From: Bacteroidia bacterium
GTDB taxonomy: Bacteria; Bacteroidota; Ignavibacteria; SZUA-365
Assembly: GCA_027493955.1 (NCBI GenBank)
Contig: JAOSJT010000001.1
Span: 4,512,552 to 4,576,551 of the forward strand
Direction: 5' to 3'
DNA: 64,000 nt
Of this stretch, positions 8,971-18,081 are shown piece after piece. The position numbers and the translations under genes were made by a program. The notes beneath the pieces were generated by a model that was not told the origin of the DNA, made no database searches, and worked only from the letters and a program-made list of their open reading frames with translations. Each line of letters starts with the position of its first letter. The first letter of the stretch is position 1.

Positions 8971-11900
8971 ATGAGGAGATTGAGCGCAGCGTCAGCCGCA
9001 GTGCTACTGTTGCTGGTGTTTTTGTGTCATGCCGGCACTTCGGTACAAGCGCAAGTTGTCAACGAGGGACTGCGGACCAACACAGGCCGCTGGATGGAGA
9101 TCCCGGATAATCCGACTATCGCACTTCCGGTGTTTACCGCCGAAGCCTGGGTGAAATGTCTGTCGGGCGGGTTGATCGTCACCCGCGACCACCCCACGGG
9201 TACGCCGTCCGATTGGCAATTATGGTATCATGCGGCTCGTAACCGTCTGGCTTTCATCACCGCCACCTCTCCACCGGATTCCTATTTTTTTACCTCCGAT
9301 AACAGTTTCCTTCCGGATCGTTGGTACCATATCGCTCTCGTGGTCAATGGTCCGGCGGGGAGGGCACGGTTGTACCTGAATGGGGTACAGGTCCTTTATC
9401 AGACCTTTTCGCCGCGCGATTTCAGCGCCTCGACCGGGCTGGCATGGGGAGGGTATTTCGGGAATTCCACCGGTGCCTATCTGAACGGGTTCTTCGACGA
9501 GGCGAAGTACTGGAATATTGAGCGGTCGCAGTCACAGATCGTTGCGACCAAGGACATTGCTCAACCGATGAATGACCGTAACGGGCTCATGGGGTATTGG
9601 CGTTTTTGCGGGAATTACGCTGATTCGTCCGGCAATGGCAATCACGGAATACCTCAAGGCAATCCAACGATTTCTCCTATCCCGGATCTTCCCTTCGGGA
9701 TCAATTGTGTCCTGTGCACCACAGAGGCACCGGTTTCGATCATTCCGAGAAATGCAGGATTGTGTGATGGACAGTCGGTGGTGCTTTCCGCCTCTCCAGG
9801 CTTTGTGGAATATCGCTGGAGCAACGGTAGTACAACGCGTACAACGGTCGCTGCCGCGCCAGGGCGGTACCAGGTGACCGTACGCGATTCCAATGGATGC
9901 TACGGCGTTGATACCGTGACCGTGTACCTGTTACCGGGACCGGTCGCCGATGCCGGACCCGATACGATACTGTGTTCCTTGATCAATGGTGTCCGCATCG
10001 GGAGACCGGCGTATGCCGGTCAGCCACCGTATCGCTATGCGTGGGAGCCGGCAGGGAATCTCGATACGTCGGATATTGCGCAGCCCGTCGCGAGGCCAAC
10101 CGCCTCAACGATATTCCGCGTACGGGTCACCGACGCCAACGGGTGTATCAGCGAAGATTCGGTGCTAGTGGGCATCGTTCCGGAACTCGTTGTAGCGATA
10201 CCCGATACCGTTGAAATCTGTGAGGGGGATTCAGTTGTCGTTCCTGCATCACTAACCGGCGGAATGCCGCCGTATCGGTATCGCTGGACGCCATCCGATT
10301 ATCTGGACAGCGACGGAGTCCTCCAGCCGATTGTCAGCCCTCCAGGCTCTCGTTGGTATTATGTGGAGATCAGGGACACTGTTGGCTGCAGTACTATGGA
10401 CAGTGTATACATTCGTGTGTATCCTGCCATTCAGGCATTCGCAGATGGCGACACTGTTATCTGTGCGGGGGACTCGGTGCAACTCAACGCCCGAGTCATC
10501 GGTTGTAAAGCACCCTATACCTATCACTGGAGTCCGGCGGCGGGTCTGAGTTCCACGAACATCGCGAATCCACTGGCTTCGCCGTCAGTGAGCACCCGCT
10601 ACTTCCTGAGAGTCTCCGATGCGCTGCACAGTCTTGTGTGCATCGCAGACGCCGAAGTTACTGTGGGCGTGTCGCCACAGACAGTACCGCTGCTGCCGGA
10701 TAGTTTGAGTTTTTGCGACAGCGACAGTATTCGTCTACCGCTTGAAGTGTCGGGTGGTCTCGGAGATTTGAAGTACGACTGGCAGCCGGGAACGGAACTT
10801 GATGATCCGGGTGCCCGCCAACCGAGATTGCGGAACAGGGCTACGGGATGGTTTCGCGTAAGCATCAGCGACAGCGCGGGGTGTACTGTCGAAGACTCGG
10901 TCTTCATCCACGCCGGGGCGGCGCCGGAACTGCTCCTCCCGGACACGGTCAGAGTTTGTAATGGGACGAGTGTTCAATTGCCGCTGAATGTGTTGAGCAC
11001 AGCGGACCCCTTGACGTTCAGGTGGGAACCTCCGACGGATCTGTCCAGCGTCACGGAACGGCAGCCGATTGCCAGTCCGAAACAGAACAGGATGTACCGT
11101 GTTCGGGTAACTGATCGCTTCGGGTGTTGGAACGAGGACTCAATATTCGTTGACCTGTTGCCGCTTCCTTCGGTTGTACTTACGGCTGACGGCCCTACCA
11201 GATTTTGCGAGGACGACAGTGTGCGGCTTACAGCGACACCCGGATTCAGACAGTATCGCTGGATGCTGCCCTCGGGACAGGTCGTGTCCGGATCGAATCA
11301 GCGCGTCGTCTCGGAAGCGGGCACATACCGGGTCACAGTGACGGATTCAAACGGCTGCCAAGGGATATCGAATCAGATCATTGTCACCCGGCCACTGCCG
11401 TTTATCATTCAGATTATTGTTCATGGAAGCATTCCCCTTTGTGCCGGCGATTCCGTCACGCTGGAGGCACCGCCCGGGTATCGTCAATACAGCTGGAAAA
11501 ATGCTGCCGGTGTGCCGCTCGGAAATGCACGGCTGCTTCGTGTAGGAGATGCCGGCAGATTTACGGTGAGCGTCCGCGACAGTCTGGGCTGCGAGGGTGT
11601 CGGTGAGATCCTCGTCACACAGGCGGAAAAGCCCAAGCCCACTATCGACGGTCCGCTGCTTGTGTGCATCAACAGTACGCATCGCTACGTTGCCATTCTG
11701 AAGGCCGGCAACAGTTATCGATGGCGCGTCGATGCGGGGGATATGCGCGATGCCGGAATGGCAAGCATTACCACGATTAACTGGAACGCCCTGGGCCTGC
11801 AGCGTCTCACACTGCGCATGACGCTCGATTCCAGCGGATGCTCGGACAGCATCACTGTACTTGTCCGTGTGGTGGACAAACTTGAGCCGGTGATCACGGC

Positions 11901-14145
11901 GAGTGGACCCCGCGTAATTTGCGAGGGCGATTCCGTCGTATTGCGGACGGCTGCCACTTACGCATCATGGACCTGGCTGGACAGCTCCGGGAGCGTGATC
12001 GCAACCAGTTCTCAAGCTCTCATCCGCCGCAGCGGCAGGTATGTCGTGCAAGTGACCTCCGCCGATGGCTGCAGCGGCAGCGACACGGTGTACGTAACCG
12101 TGCTCTCACGCCCAGCGGTCTCGATCATCGGACCGAGGGTGTTTTGCGCCGGGGACACTGCGGAGTATTCCGTTGCCGGCAGCGGGAGCAGACTGCGATG
12201 GACGTCAACGGGAGGGGAGATTCTCGGTTCCGACACTGCCTCGACGGTACGCGTATTCTGGCGGTTGCCGGGCAGCGGCACACTGCGCGTGCGCGTCGAG
12301 CTGGATGGGCAGCCAATCCCTTGCCCGGGTGAGGACGAAATCAACATCCGTATTGGCAGCGCGACACAGCCATGGGTTGTCGCGCAACCCGATAGCGTGC
12401 TCTGCGAGGGCGATTCCACCGACCTTCTCGCTCAACCCGGTTTCGCTGAATACCGGTGGCGGCGCGCGGACGGGACGGTGCTCGGCGACGGCGCGATCCT
12501 TCGCGTCGGAGAAAGCGGGCTGTATTACGTGACCGTCAGGGATTCGCTTGGCTGCGAGGCGAGTTCGGCGATGATTTCGATTCATGTCAAGGCTCGCCCG
12601 GCCACGGAGTTCACCGGGCCGAGGTCGGTGTGCGTGAACACCGTCGCGGAGTACTGTGTTACACGAACCCCCACCTCACGCTATCGCTGGGTGTGCGAAG
12701 GCGGCACGCCTGTCGGCGCTCTCGAAGGTCCGTGTGTGCGGATACAATGGACAGTGGCCGGTACGCACAAGCTGAAACTTATCATCAGTGATGATCCATG
12801 TGAGTGGGCCGACTCCGCCGAGGTGGTGGTGGGCGACAGTTTGAAACCCGATCTCAGCTCGCAGGGTCCTTTCGCGCGCTGTGAAGGCGATACCCTGCTT
12901 CTGGACGCAGGAGCCGGCTACACGAGTTACGAGTGGAGTACACCATACGGTACGACGAACACGCGCAGTATTCCGGCATTTCGGTCGGGCCGCTATGTCG
13001 TTCGCGTCACCGACGCCGCTGGCTGCGGAGGGAGTTCCGATCCCATCGAAGTGCTGTTCCATCCGGGTCCGGCACCGCTCATCGTTGGTCCCGAAGGTAT
13101 GTGTCCGGGTGACACGGTGACGCTGCGAGTTGCAGGCAGCTACCGTAGTTATCGATGGTCCGATGGATCGAGCGGCCACAGTACGATCACAGGGGCGTCC
13201 GGTGTCTATCGGGTTGAGGTCATTGACAGCAATGGATGCACAGGGATTTCACCCCCGCATACCGTGTCGATGTATCCATTGCCGGAGAAACCGCGCATCT
13301 CGCGCCAATCCGACTCGCTTCGATCGACAGCAGCGGACCGCTATCAGTGGTATCATGAGGGAGTGGCGATCACAGGCGCGGATGCAATGCTGTGCCTGAT
13401 ACGGGGCGTGGGTGCATATACGGTCCGCACATGGAATGTATTTGGATGCCGGGCCGAGTCCGATCCATTCCTGGTGGAAGGTGTCTCGGTAATCGTGATG
13501 CTCCCTGAAGTAACCGTCAAACCGGGAGAGAGAGTAAGCATCCCGATGACGCTCATTCATGGTGGACAACTCGACGGCGTCAAGGCCGGCGCTTTCGATG
13601 CCACCATTCGTATGGATCGCATGCTCGTTCGCCTCGAATCAGATGCCCCGGTAACATTCGACGGTCGCGACATGCTGATCGACGTAACGGGAACGCACGA
13701 AGCAGGAGGTAACGAGCTGGCATCGCTCGATGTGACCGCCACGCTGGGCGACATTTCCTCGACGCCGCTTACGATAGAGTCCTTCCGCTGGCTGGATTCC
13801 GATATCAGTACACAACTCGTTCACGGCTCCCTTCGCATTGATATATGCGAAGAGGGCGGAGAGCGGTTGTTCTCCTCCAGCGGCAGACTGCGGTTGTATC
13901 AGAATCACCCAAATCCCTTCAATGCTCAAACGGTGATAAAGTATGAACTCATCGAGCTCGGTCAGTACTCGCTGTACGTCCTCGATGCGCTCGGAAGACG
14001 AGTCCTGCTTCTAGCGGAGGGACAAGCCTCACCCGGAGCGTATCAGGTGACCTTTGACGGGTCCGAATTGCCGGGCGGACTGTATTCCTGTGTGCTCAGG
14101 ACAGCCACGCATGTGCTCCTTACGCGTATGCTGCTCATCAAGTGA
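8971..14145 (+). CDS. Giant modular surface protein: LamG-like domain, Ig/PKD-like repeats, cohesin-like domain, T9SS sorting domain
   Basis: 1724 aa. The signal peptide (1-28) is followed by a LamG/concanavalin-like domain (about 38-240; e.g. DRWYHIALVVNG, GYWRFCGNYADSSGNGNHG). A long run of about 80-residue beta-sandwich repeats extends to about 1500. Each opens with a [FIL]C-x-G/D-D-[ST] motif (ICEGDSV, LCAGDSV, FCEDDSV, RCEGDTL) and usually closes with TDSNGC-like sequence, as in SprB-type or PKD/Ig-like adhesin repeats. A cohesin-like domain spans about 1510-1635. The last 80 residues, starting at NHPNPFNAQT (about 1645), are a type IX secretion C-terminal domain ending LLTRMLLIK. Expected to be exported through T9SS and attached at the surface; adhesion is inferred. 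It stands as a single-gene unit. Confidence 0.88.
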   Translation: MRRLSAASAAVLLLLVFLCHAGTSVQAQVVNEGLRTNTGRWMEIPDNPTIALPVFTAEAWVKCLSGGLIVTRDHPTGTPSDWQLWYHAARNRLAFITATSPPDSYFFTSDNSFLPDRWYHIALVVNGPAGRARLYLNGVQVLYQTFSPRDFSASTGLAWGGYFGNSTGAYLNGFFDEAKYWNIERSQSQIVATKDIAQPMNDRNGLMGYWRFCGNYADSSGNGNHGIPQGNPTISPIPDLPFGINCVLCTTEAPVSIIPRNAGLCDGQSVVLSASPGFVEYRWSNGSTTRTTVAAAPGRYQVTVRDSNGCYGVDTVTVYLLPGPVADAGPDTILCSLINGVRIGRPAYAGQPPYRYAWEPAGNLDTSDIAQPVARPTASTIFRVRVTDANGCISEDSVLVGIVPELVVAIPDTVEICEGDSVVVPASLTGGMPPYRYRWTPSDYLDSDGVLQPIVSPPGSRWYYVEIRDTVGCSTMDSVYIRVYPAIQAFADGDTVICAGDSVQLNARVIGCKAPYTYHWSPAAGLSSTNIANPLASPSVSTRYFLRVSDALHSLVCIADAEVTVGVSPQTVPLLPDSLSFCDSDSIRLPLEVSGGLGDLKYDWQPGTELDDPGARQPRLRNRATGWFRVSISDSAGCTVEDSVFIHAGAAPELLLPDTVRVCNGTSVQLPLNVLSTADPLTFRWEPPTDLSSVTERQPIASPKQNRMYRVRVTDRFGCWNEDSIFVDLLPLPSVVLTADGPTRFCEDDSVRLTATPGFRQYRWMLPSGQVVSGSNQRVVSEAGTYRVTVTDSNGCQGISNQIIVTRPLPFIIQIIVHGSIPLCAGDSVTLEAPPGYRQYSWKNAAGVPLGNARLLRVGDAGRFTVSVRDSLGCEGVGEILVTQAEKPKPTIDGPLLVCINSTHRYVAILKAGNSYRWRVDAGDMRDAGMASITTINWNALGLQRLTLRMTLDSSGCSDSITVLVRVVDKLEPVITASGPRVICEGDSVVLRTAATYASWTWLDSSGSVIATSSQALIRRSGRYVVQVTSADGCSGSDTVYVTVLSRPAVSIIGPRVFCAGDTAEYSVAGSGSRLRWTSTGGEILGSDTASTVRVFWRLPGSGTLRVRVELDGQPIPCPGEDEINIRIGSATQPWVVAQPDSVLCEGDSTDLLAQPGFAEYRWRRADGTVLGDGAILRVGESGLYYVTVRDSLGCEASSAMISIHVKARPATEFTGPRSVCVNTVAEYCVTRTPTSRYRWVCEGGTPVGALEGPCVRIQWTVAGTHKLKLIISDDPCEWADSAEVVVGDSLKPDLSSQGPFARCEGDTLLLDAGAGYTSYEWSTPYGTTNTRSIPAFRSGRYVVRVTDAAGCGGSSDPIEVLFHPGPAPLIVGPEGMCPGDTVTLRVAGSYRSYRWSDGSSGHSTITGASGVYRVEVIDSNGCTGISPPHTVSMYPLPEKPRISRQSDSLRSTAADRYQWYHEGVAITGADAMLCLIRGVGAYTVRTWNVFGCRAESDPFLVEGVSVIVMLPEVTVKPGERVSIPMTLIHGGQLDGVKAGAFDATIRMDRMLVRLESDAPVTFDGRDMLIDVTGTHEAGGNELASLDVTATLGDISSTPLTIESFRWLDSDISTQLVHGSLRIDICEEGGERLFSSSGRLRLYQNHPNPFNAQTVIKYELIELGQYSLYVLDALGRRVLLLAEGQASPGAYQVTFDGSELPGGLYSCVLRTATHVLLTRMLLIK

Positions 14146-14164
14146 AGCCCCACCAAATGAACCT

Positions 14165-14192
14165 GTACCCCCCGCAGCACTGCGAGGGGTAC
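14165..14192 (+). terminator. Hairpin after the surface-protein gene
   Basis: GTACCCCCCGCAG (14165-14177) pairs with CTGCGAGGGGTAC (14180-14192) with one mismatch; the innermost pairs must open to form a loop. It lies 20 bp past the stop. No T-tract follows, so it may be a factor-dependent terminator or an RNA 3'-end stabiliser. Confidence 0.5.
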
Positions 14193-14227
14193 ACGGAACA
14201 GCAACAATGGGAGGACAGGGAAATGCG

Positions 14228-14256
14228 TTGTTTCTTGGGGACATCGTCCATATTTT
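14228..14256 (+). promoter_or_regulatory. Candidate promoter of the glycan cluster
   Basis: TTGTTT (14228-14233), 17-bp spacer, TATTTT (14251-14256), about 42 bp before the first gene of the cluster. The hexamers and spacing match the candidate lon and proline dehydrogenase promoters. Confidence 0.55.
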
Positions 14257-14298
14257 TCAGTTTCATCGTTTCGTACACCAATTATTACAGACGATTCA

Positions 14299-16896
14299 AT
14301 GGCAAAAGGACGCACTCCCGCCCGCGGTTCGACACGAAATGCGGTACCCGATCTCTCGCAGCCCGAATTCCTCCAGAAACACGGCAGTAAAATCTACGCC
14401 GGCCTCATAGCGCTGCTGCTCATTGTCTTCTTTCACGAGGCATTTTTCAGCGGCAAGGTGTTTCATGTGCCGGACAATGCCTCTTCCATAGCGATCGAGC
14501 AAGGCTATCTGAAGGAAGCGGACGATGCGGGCGAAAATCCGTTCTGGAATCCCTATGTCTTTTCAGGTATGCCGACGTGGGGATCATCTTCTCCCGGGCA
14601 TGGCATGTACCTGCACACCTTTCTCGATCCCCTGAAGCCGATGATTGTCATGCAGGCGTATGGCTGGGCGCAGGGTATCGTAAATGTGCTGCCCCTTCCA
14701 GCAATGTTCTGGGATATTTTCAATTACTTCCTCCTGGGTGTCTTCACCTACTTTTTCGGCATACGACGAAAATTCGAACCCTTTGCGGCCTTTCTGGTGG
14801 CGGTTTCCGTGGTGTTCTCCCTGTACTCGCTCAACTGGATCATGGCGGGACACAACACCAAGATCACCGTGTTCGCCTGGCTGCCGGCGGTACTGCTGCT
14901 CATAGACCTGCTGTTCGAGAAAAAGAGTGTGCTCCGCGTGGCGCTGCTCATCGCCGCGCTGCATTTCACCTTCAATTCCGGACACGTGCAGATGGTCTTC
15001 TACAATCTGATCGCCATCGGGATGTTCGTCCTCTACAAATGGTACAGCGGTGAACGCTTCGCGAATGTGGCCATCGTGTCGGCCATCGCGGTTGGTGCCG
15101 CGGCCTTCGCCTTCCTTATGTTGTCCGGGCCGTATTTCGCGACCTGGGAGTACAAAGACTTTTCCATACGCGGCGCCGGATCCGGCGGCAGCGGGCACGG
15201 GACGGCCGCAGGCGGACTGGATTACGACTATGCGACCAATTGGTCCTTTTCCATCCCTGAGATCGTGACCTTCTTTGTTCCCTCTTTCGTCGGTTTCGGC
15301 TCACCCACGTACTGGGGTACAATGACGTTCACCGAATCCCCGATTTATCTCGGCGTGGTGATCAGCTTTTTCGCACTGCTCGGCATCATCCTCCGGCCGA
15401 AGGACAAGTTCGTGCATCTCTGGATCGCTCTGGGTGTCTTGTCGCTGTTGGTGGCGCTGGGAAGGAATTTCAGTCTCGTATTCGATCTGTTTTTCCACCA
15501 TGTACCGTTCTTCAATAATTTCCGCATCCCGTCCATGATTCTCTTTCTCATGGCCCTGTGTGTCGGCATGCTTGCGGGTGTGGGATTGACCGAAATCGTC
15601 CGCCGGATCAAGGAGAAAAATGCGCAGGCCACCGCCGCGCTCACGAAGGCGCTGTGGGTGCCCGTCGCCGTGGCCGCGCTCCTGGTGCTCATTCTTCTTG
15701 CCTCCGAGGGCGGCTACACCTCCACTGTCACCTCGATGATGGAAAAATATCAGCCGCAATCACTGCAATACATTCAGCAGGTGGAACAGGCGCTCGCAGC
15801 GGGGCAGCAAATCCCGGCGGAGTATCAGGGGTATACCAAGGCGGCGATTTACAAAGGAGCGCTCAATGATGCGCTGCTCGGACTTTTCCTCATGGCTTTG
15901 GCGGCGCTGTTGCTCTGGGCATTCATCAGGGCGAAGATAGGTCTTACGCTGCTGCAGGCAGGTTTGCTTGTCATTTTGGTGATGGACTGGTGGATCGTGG
16001 ATTACAAGCCCATGAATATGGTGAGTCCGACGCAACAGGAACAGGCGATGCAGAGAACGGACGTCGTGGATTTCCTCAAGAACGACAAGTCGGTGTATCG
16101 TATTCTCCCGGCTTCCAATCACGGGAGCGACAACTGGTACGTGGCCTATACGATTCAGAGTGTGGCGGGCTACCATCCCGCCAAGCTGAAATTGTACGAC
16201 GACGTCCGCAACAGCATGTTTTCGGCGTTCACGTTCCAGAATGCGCAACATCTGGAAAGCATCAATTGGGCGATGCTGAGTATGCTCAATACCAAGTACG
16301 TCGTCGTGCCCAACGACTGGCAGATCACCCGTCCCTGGCTGAAGCCGGTATTCCGGGGCGCCAGTGAATCGGTGTACGAGAATCAGTACGTGTTGCCGCG
16401 CGCGTTTTTCGTGGGCGCCTCGGAGGTCATCACCGACGACGAGGCGATGTTCAACAAAGTGGGAACGCTGCCCGGTTACACCCCCGATCGCGTGGCCTAT
16501 TTGAGCGCGCCGTTGCCGACGCCGTTGCCGCAGGTCTCCGATTCGGTACTCGCGACAGCCAGGGCTGAGCTGAAGAACTTCGGCATCAACGGCTTCACCT
16601 ATGAAGTCAGCACGCCGGTGGACGCGATACTGAAGCTGAGCGAAGTGTACTATCCGAGCGGCTGGACGGCGACGCTGGACGGCAAACCGGTAGACATTCT
16701 CCGCAGCGATTACGTACTGCGCGCCGTGGTAATCCCCGCTGGTACACATACTCTGGAGATGCGTTTCGAGCCGCAATCCTACACCGCCGGTTTCATTGTT
16801 ACCACGGCGACGAATTACGCACTGGCGATTGTGCTGTTGATGTATTTCGGACTTTGGCTACGGAAACGGCTGTCCGCGAAAGGCGCGACGGCATAA
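14299..16896 (+). CDS. YfhO-family polytopic membrane protein
   Basis: 865 aa. After a short basic N-terminus there are about a dozen hydrophobic segments between residues 30 and 565. An extracytoplasmic domain of about 230 residues and a final transmembrane helix near 835-855 follow. Motifs typical of YfhO / GT-C-like proteins include NPFWNPYVFSGMPTW near the start and a large loop after the first helix. YSLNWIMAGHNTKITVFAWLP and SINWAMLSMLNTKYVVV are also recognisable. Members are thought to transfer sugars from lipid carriers on the outer face of the inner membrane (YfhO in Bacillus acts in teichoic-acid glycosylation). Specificity here is unknown. It heads a cluster of glycosyltransferases and a flippase, consistent with decorating a surface glycan. 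Confidence 0.82.
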   Translation: MAKGRTPARGSTRNAVPDLSQPEFLQKHGSKIYAGLIALLLIVFFHEAFFSGKVFHVPDNASSIAIEQGYLKEADDAGENPFWNPYVFSGMPTWGSSSPGHGMYLHTFLDPLKPMIVMQAYGWAQGIVNVLPLPAMFWDIFNYFLLGVFTYFFGIRRKFEPFAAFLVAVSVVFSLYSLNWIMAGHNTKITVFAWLPAVLLLIDLLFEKKSVLRVALLIAALHFTFNSGHVQMVFYNLIAIGMFVLYKWYSGERFANVAIVSAIAVGAAAFAFLMLSGPYFATWEYKDFSIRGAGSGGSGHGTAAGGLDYDYATNWSFSIPEIVTFFVPSFVGFGSPTYWGTMTFTESPIYLGVVISFFALLGIILRPKDKFVHLWIALGVLSLLVALGRNFSLVFDLFFHHVPFFNNFRIPSMILFLMALCVGMLAGVGLTEIVRRIKEKNAQATAALTKALWVPVAVAALLVLILLASEGGYTSTVTSMMEKYQPQSLQYIQQVEQALAAGQQIPAEYQGYTKAAIYKGALNDALLGLFLMALAALLLWAFIRAKIGLTLLQAGLLVILVMDWWIVDYKPMNMVSPTQQEQAMQRTDVVDFLKNDKSVYRILPASNHGSDNWYVAYTIQSVAGYHPAKLKLYDDVRNSMFSAFTFQNAQHLESINWAMLSMLNTKYVVVPNDWQITRPWLKPVFRGASESVYENQYVLPRAFFVGASEVITDDEAMFNKVGTLPGYTPDRVAYLSAPLPTPLPQVSDSVLATARAELKNFGINGFTYEVSTPVDAILKLSEVYYPSGWTATLDGKPVDILRSDYVLRAVVIPAGTHTLEMRFEPQSYTAGFIVTTATNYALAIVLLMYFGLWLRKRLSAKGATA

Positions 16897-16935
16897 TCGC
16901 GCTACGCGCTCGAGACATCGCATGAGTTTCACACA

Positions 16936-18081
16936 GTGAGGGTCGTCATTTCAGTGGGCGGGCGCTTCCACGCCATTCAGCTTGCGGAGCAGCTGCATGC
17001 ACGCGGTCGGCTCGAACGCATCATCACCACCAAGAGCTGGTACGTACGGACGTTGTTTCCGTCCAGGAAATGGACGGCGATCCCCGCTCCCGAGTATCTC
17101 GGCATGCTCGTGCGCGCCGTGCCGTTTCTCCGCCGGCGCGGATGGTATTCCTATGTCAAGGACAATCTGTTCGACGCTCTCGCGCGAAAGTACATTCCCG
17201 CTTGTGATGTGTTTCACGCGTGGGGGAATTATGCGCTGATTTCCATGCCCTATGCGCGAAGGCGCGGTGCGGTGGTGGTGATAGAGCGCGGCTCGACGCA
17301 TCCGTATTATCAGGACGCCATACTGCGGGAGGAGTATGCGCGCTTCGGAATAGAGGCCGAGCGGGCGCATCCGCAGATTATTGAAAAAGGTCTGCGCGAA
17401 ATAGAGCTTGCGGATCGCGTGATCATTCCTTCCGAATTCGTGCGTCGAACCTTTGTCGAACACGGTTTTCCCGACGAGAAGCTTGCCGTGATACCCTACG
17501 GCTTCAATCCTGCGCATTTTCACCCGGGAGAGAAGCGCGATGAGGTGTTTCGCGTCCTCTTTGTCGGGAATATCAGCGTGCAGAAGGGCGTGCACTATTT
17601 GCTTGAGGCCTGGGAACAGCTCGGTTTACGCAATGCGGAACTGGTATTTATAGGCACGGTGGAGCAGGAGTTGAAGCCTCTGCTCGAGCGTCACGCCTCT
17701 CGAATCACCCTGCGGGGGCATGTGAAACACGAAGAGCTGTACCGCGAGTATGCGCAGGCGTCGGTGTTCGTCCTGCCATCGTTGCAGGAGGGATCCGCGC
17801 TCGTCACGTACGAGGCCATGGCCTGCGGGCTTCCCTTGCTCGTATCGGAGAACACCGGCAGCATCGCGTTGGACGGGGAGCATGGCTTCGTCGTTCCCAT
17901 ACGCGATGCGGACGCGATCGCGGAAAAACTGCAATGGTCCCACGATCACCCCGCGGAGGCCCGCGCCATGGGACAGCAAGGCCGTGCGTATGCCCAGCAG
18001 TTCACCTGGGCACGCTATGCCGAACAGGTGATGCAGGTGTACCGCAGCGTGCTGGCGGAAAGAGGGGGTGGGGCGGAATGA
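16936..18081 (+). CDS. Glycosyltransferase family 4-like protein
   Basis: 381 aa with a GTG start at 16936. The N-terminal Rossmann half contains ISVGGRFHAIQLAEQL. The C-terminal GT-B half has the nucleotide-sugar signature: FRVLFVGNISVQKGVHYLLEA, then LPSLQEGSALVTYEAMACGL with the E-x7-E arrangement of retaining GT4 enzymes. It transfers a sugar from an activated donor, probably to a lipid-linked acceptor on the cytoplasmic face. The stop overlaps the start of the flippase gene (ATGA), so the two are translationally coupled. Donor and acceptor cannot be predicted. Confidence 0.9.
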   Translation: MRVVISVGGRFHAIQLAEQLHARGRLERIITTKSWYVRTLFPSRKWTAIPAPEYLGMLVRAVPFLRRRGWYSYVKDNLFDALARKYIPACDVFHAWGNYALISMPYARRRGAVVVIERGSTHPYYQDAILREEYARFGIEAERAHPQIIEKGLREIELADRVIIPSEFVRRTFVEHGFPDEKLAVIPYGFNPAHFHPGEKRDEVFRVLFVGNISVQKGVHYLLEAWEQLGLRNAELVFIGTVEQELKPLLERHASRITLRGHVKHEELYREYAQASVFVLPSLQEGSALVTYEAMACGLPLLVSENTGSIALDGEHGFVVPIRDADAIAEKLQWSHDHPAEARAMGQQGRAYAQQFTWARYAEQVMQVYRSVLAERGGGAE

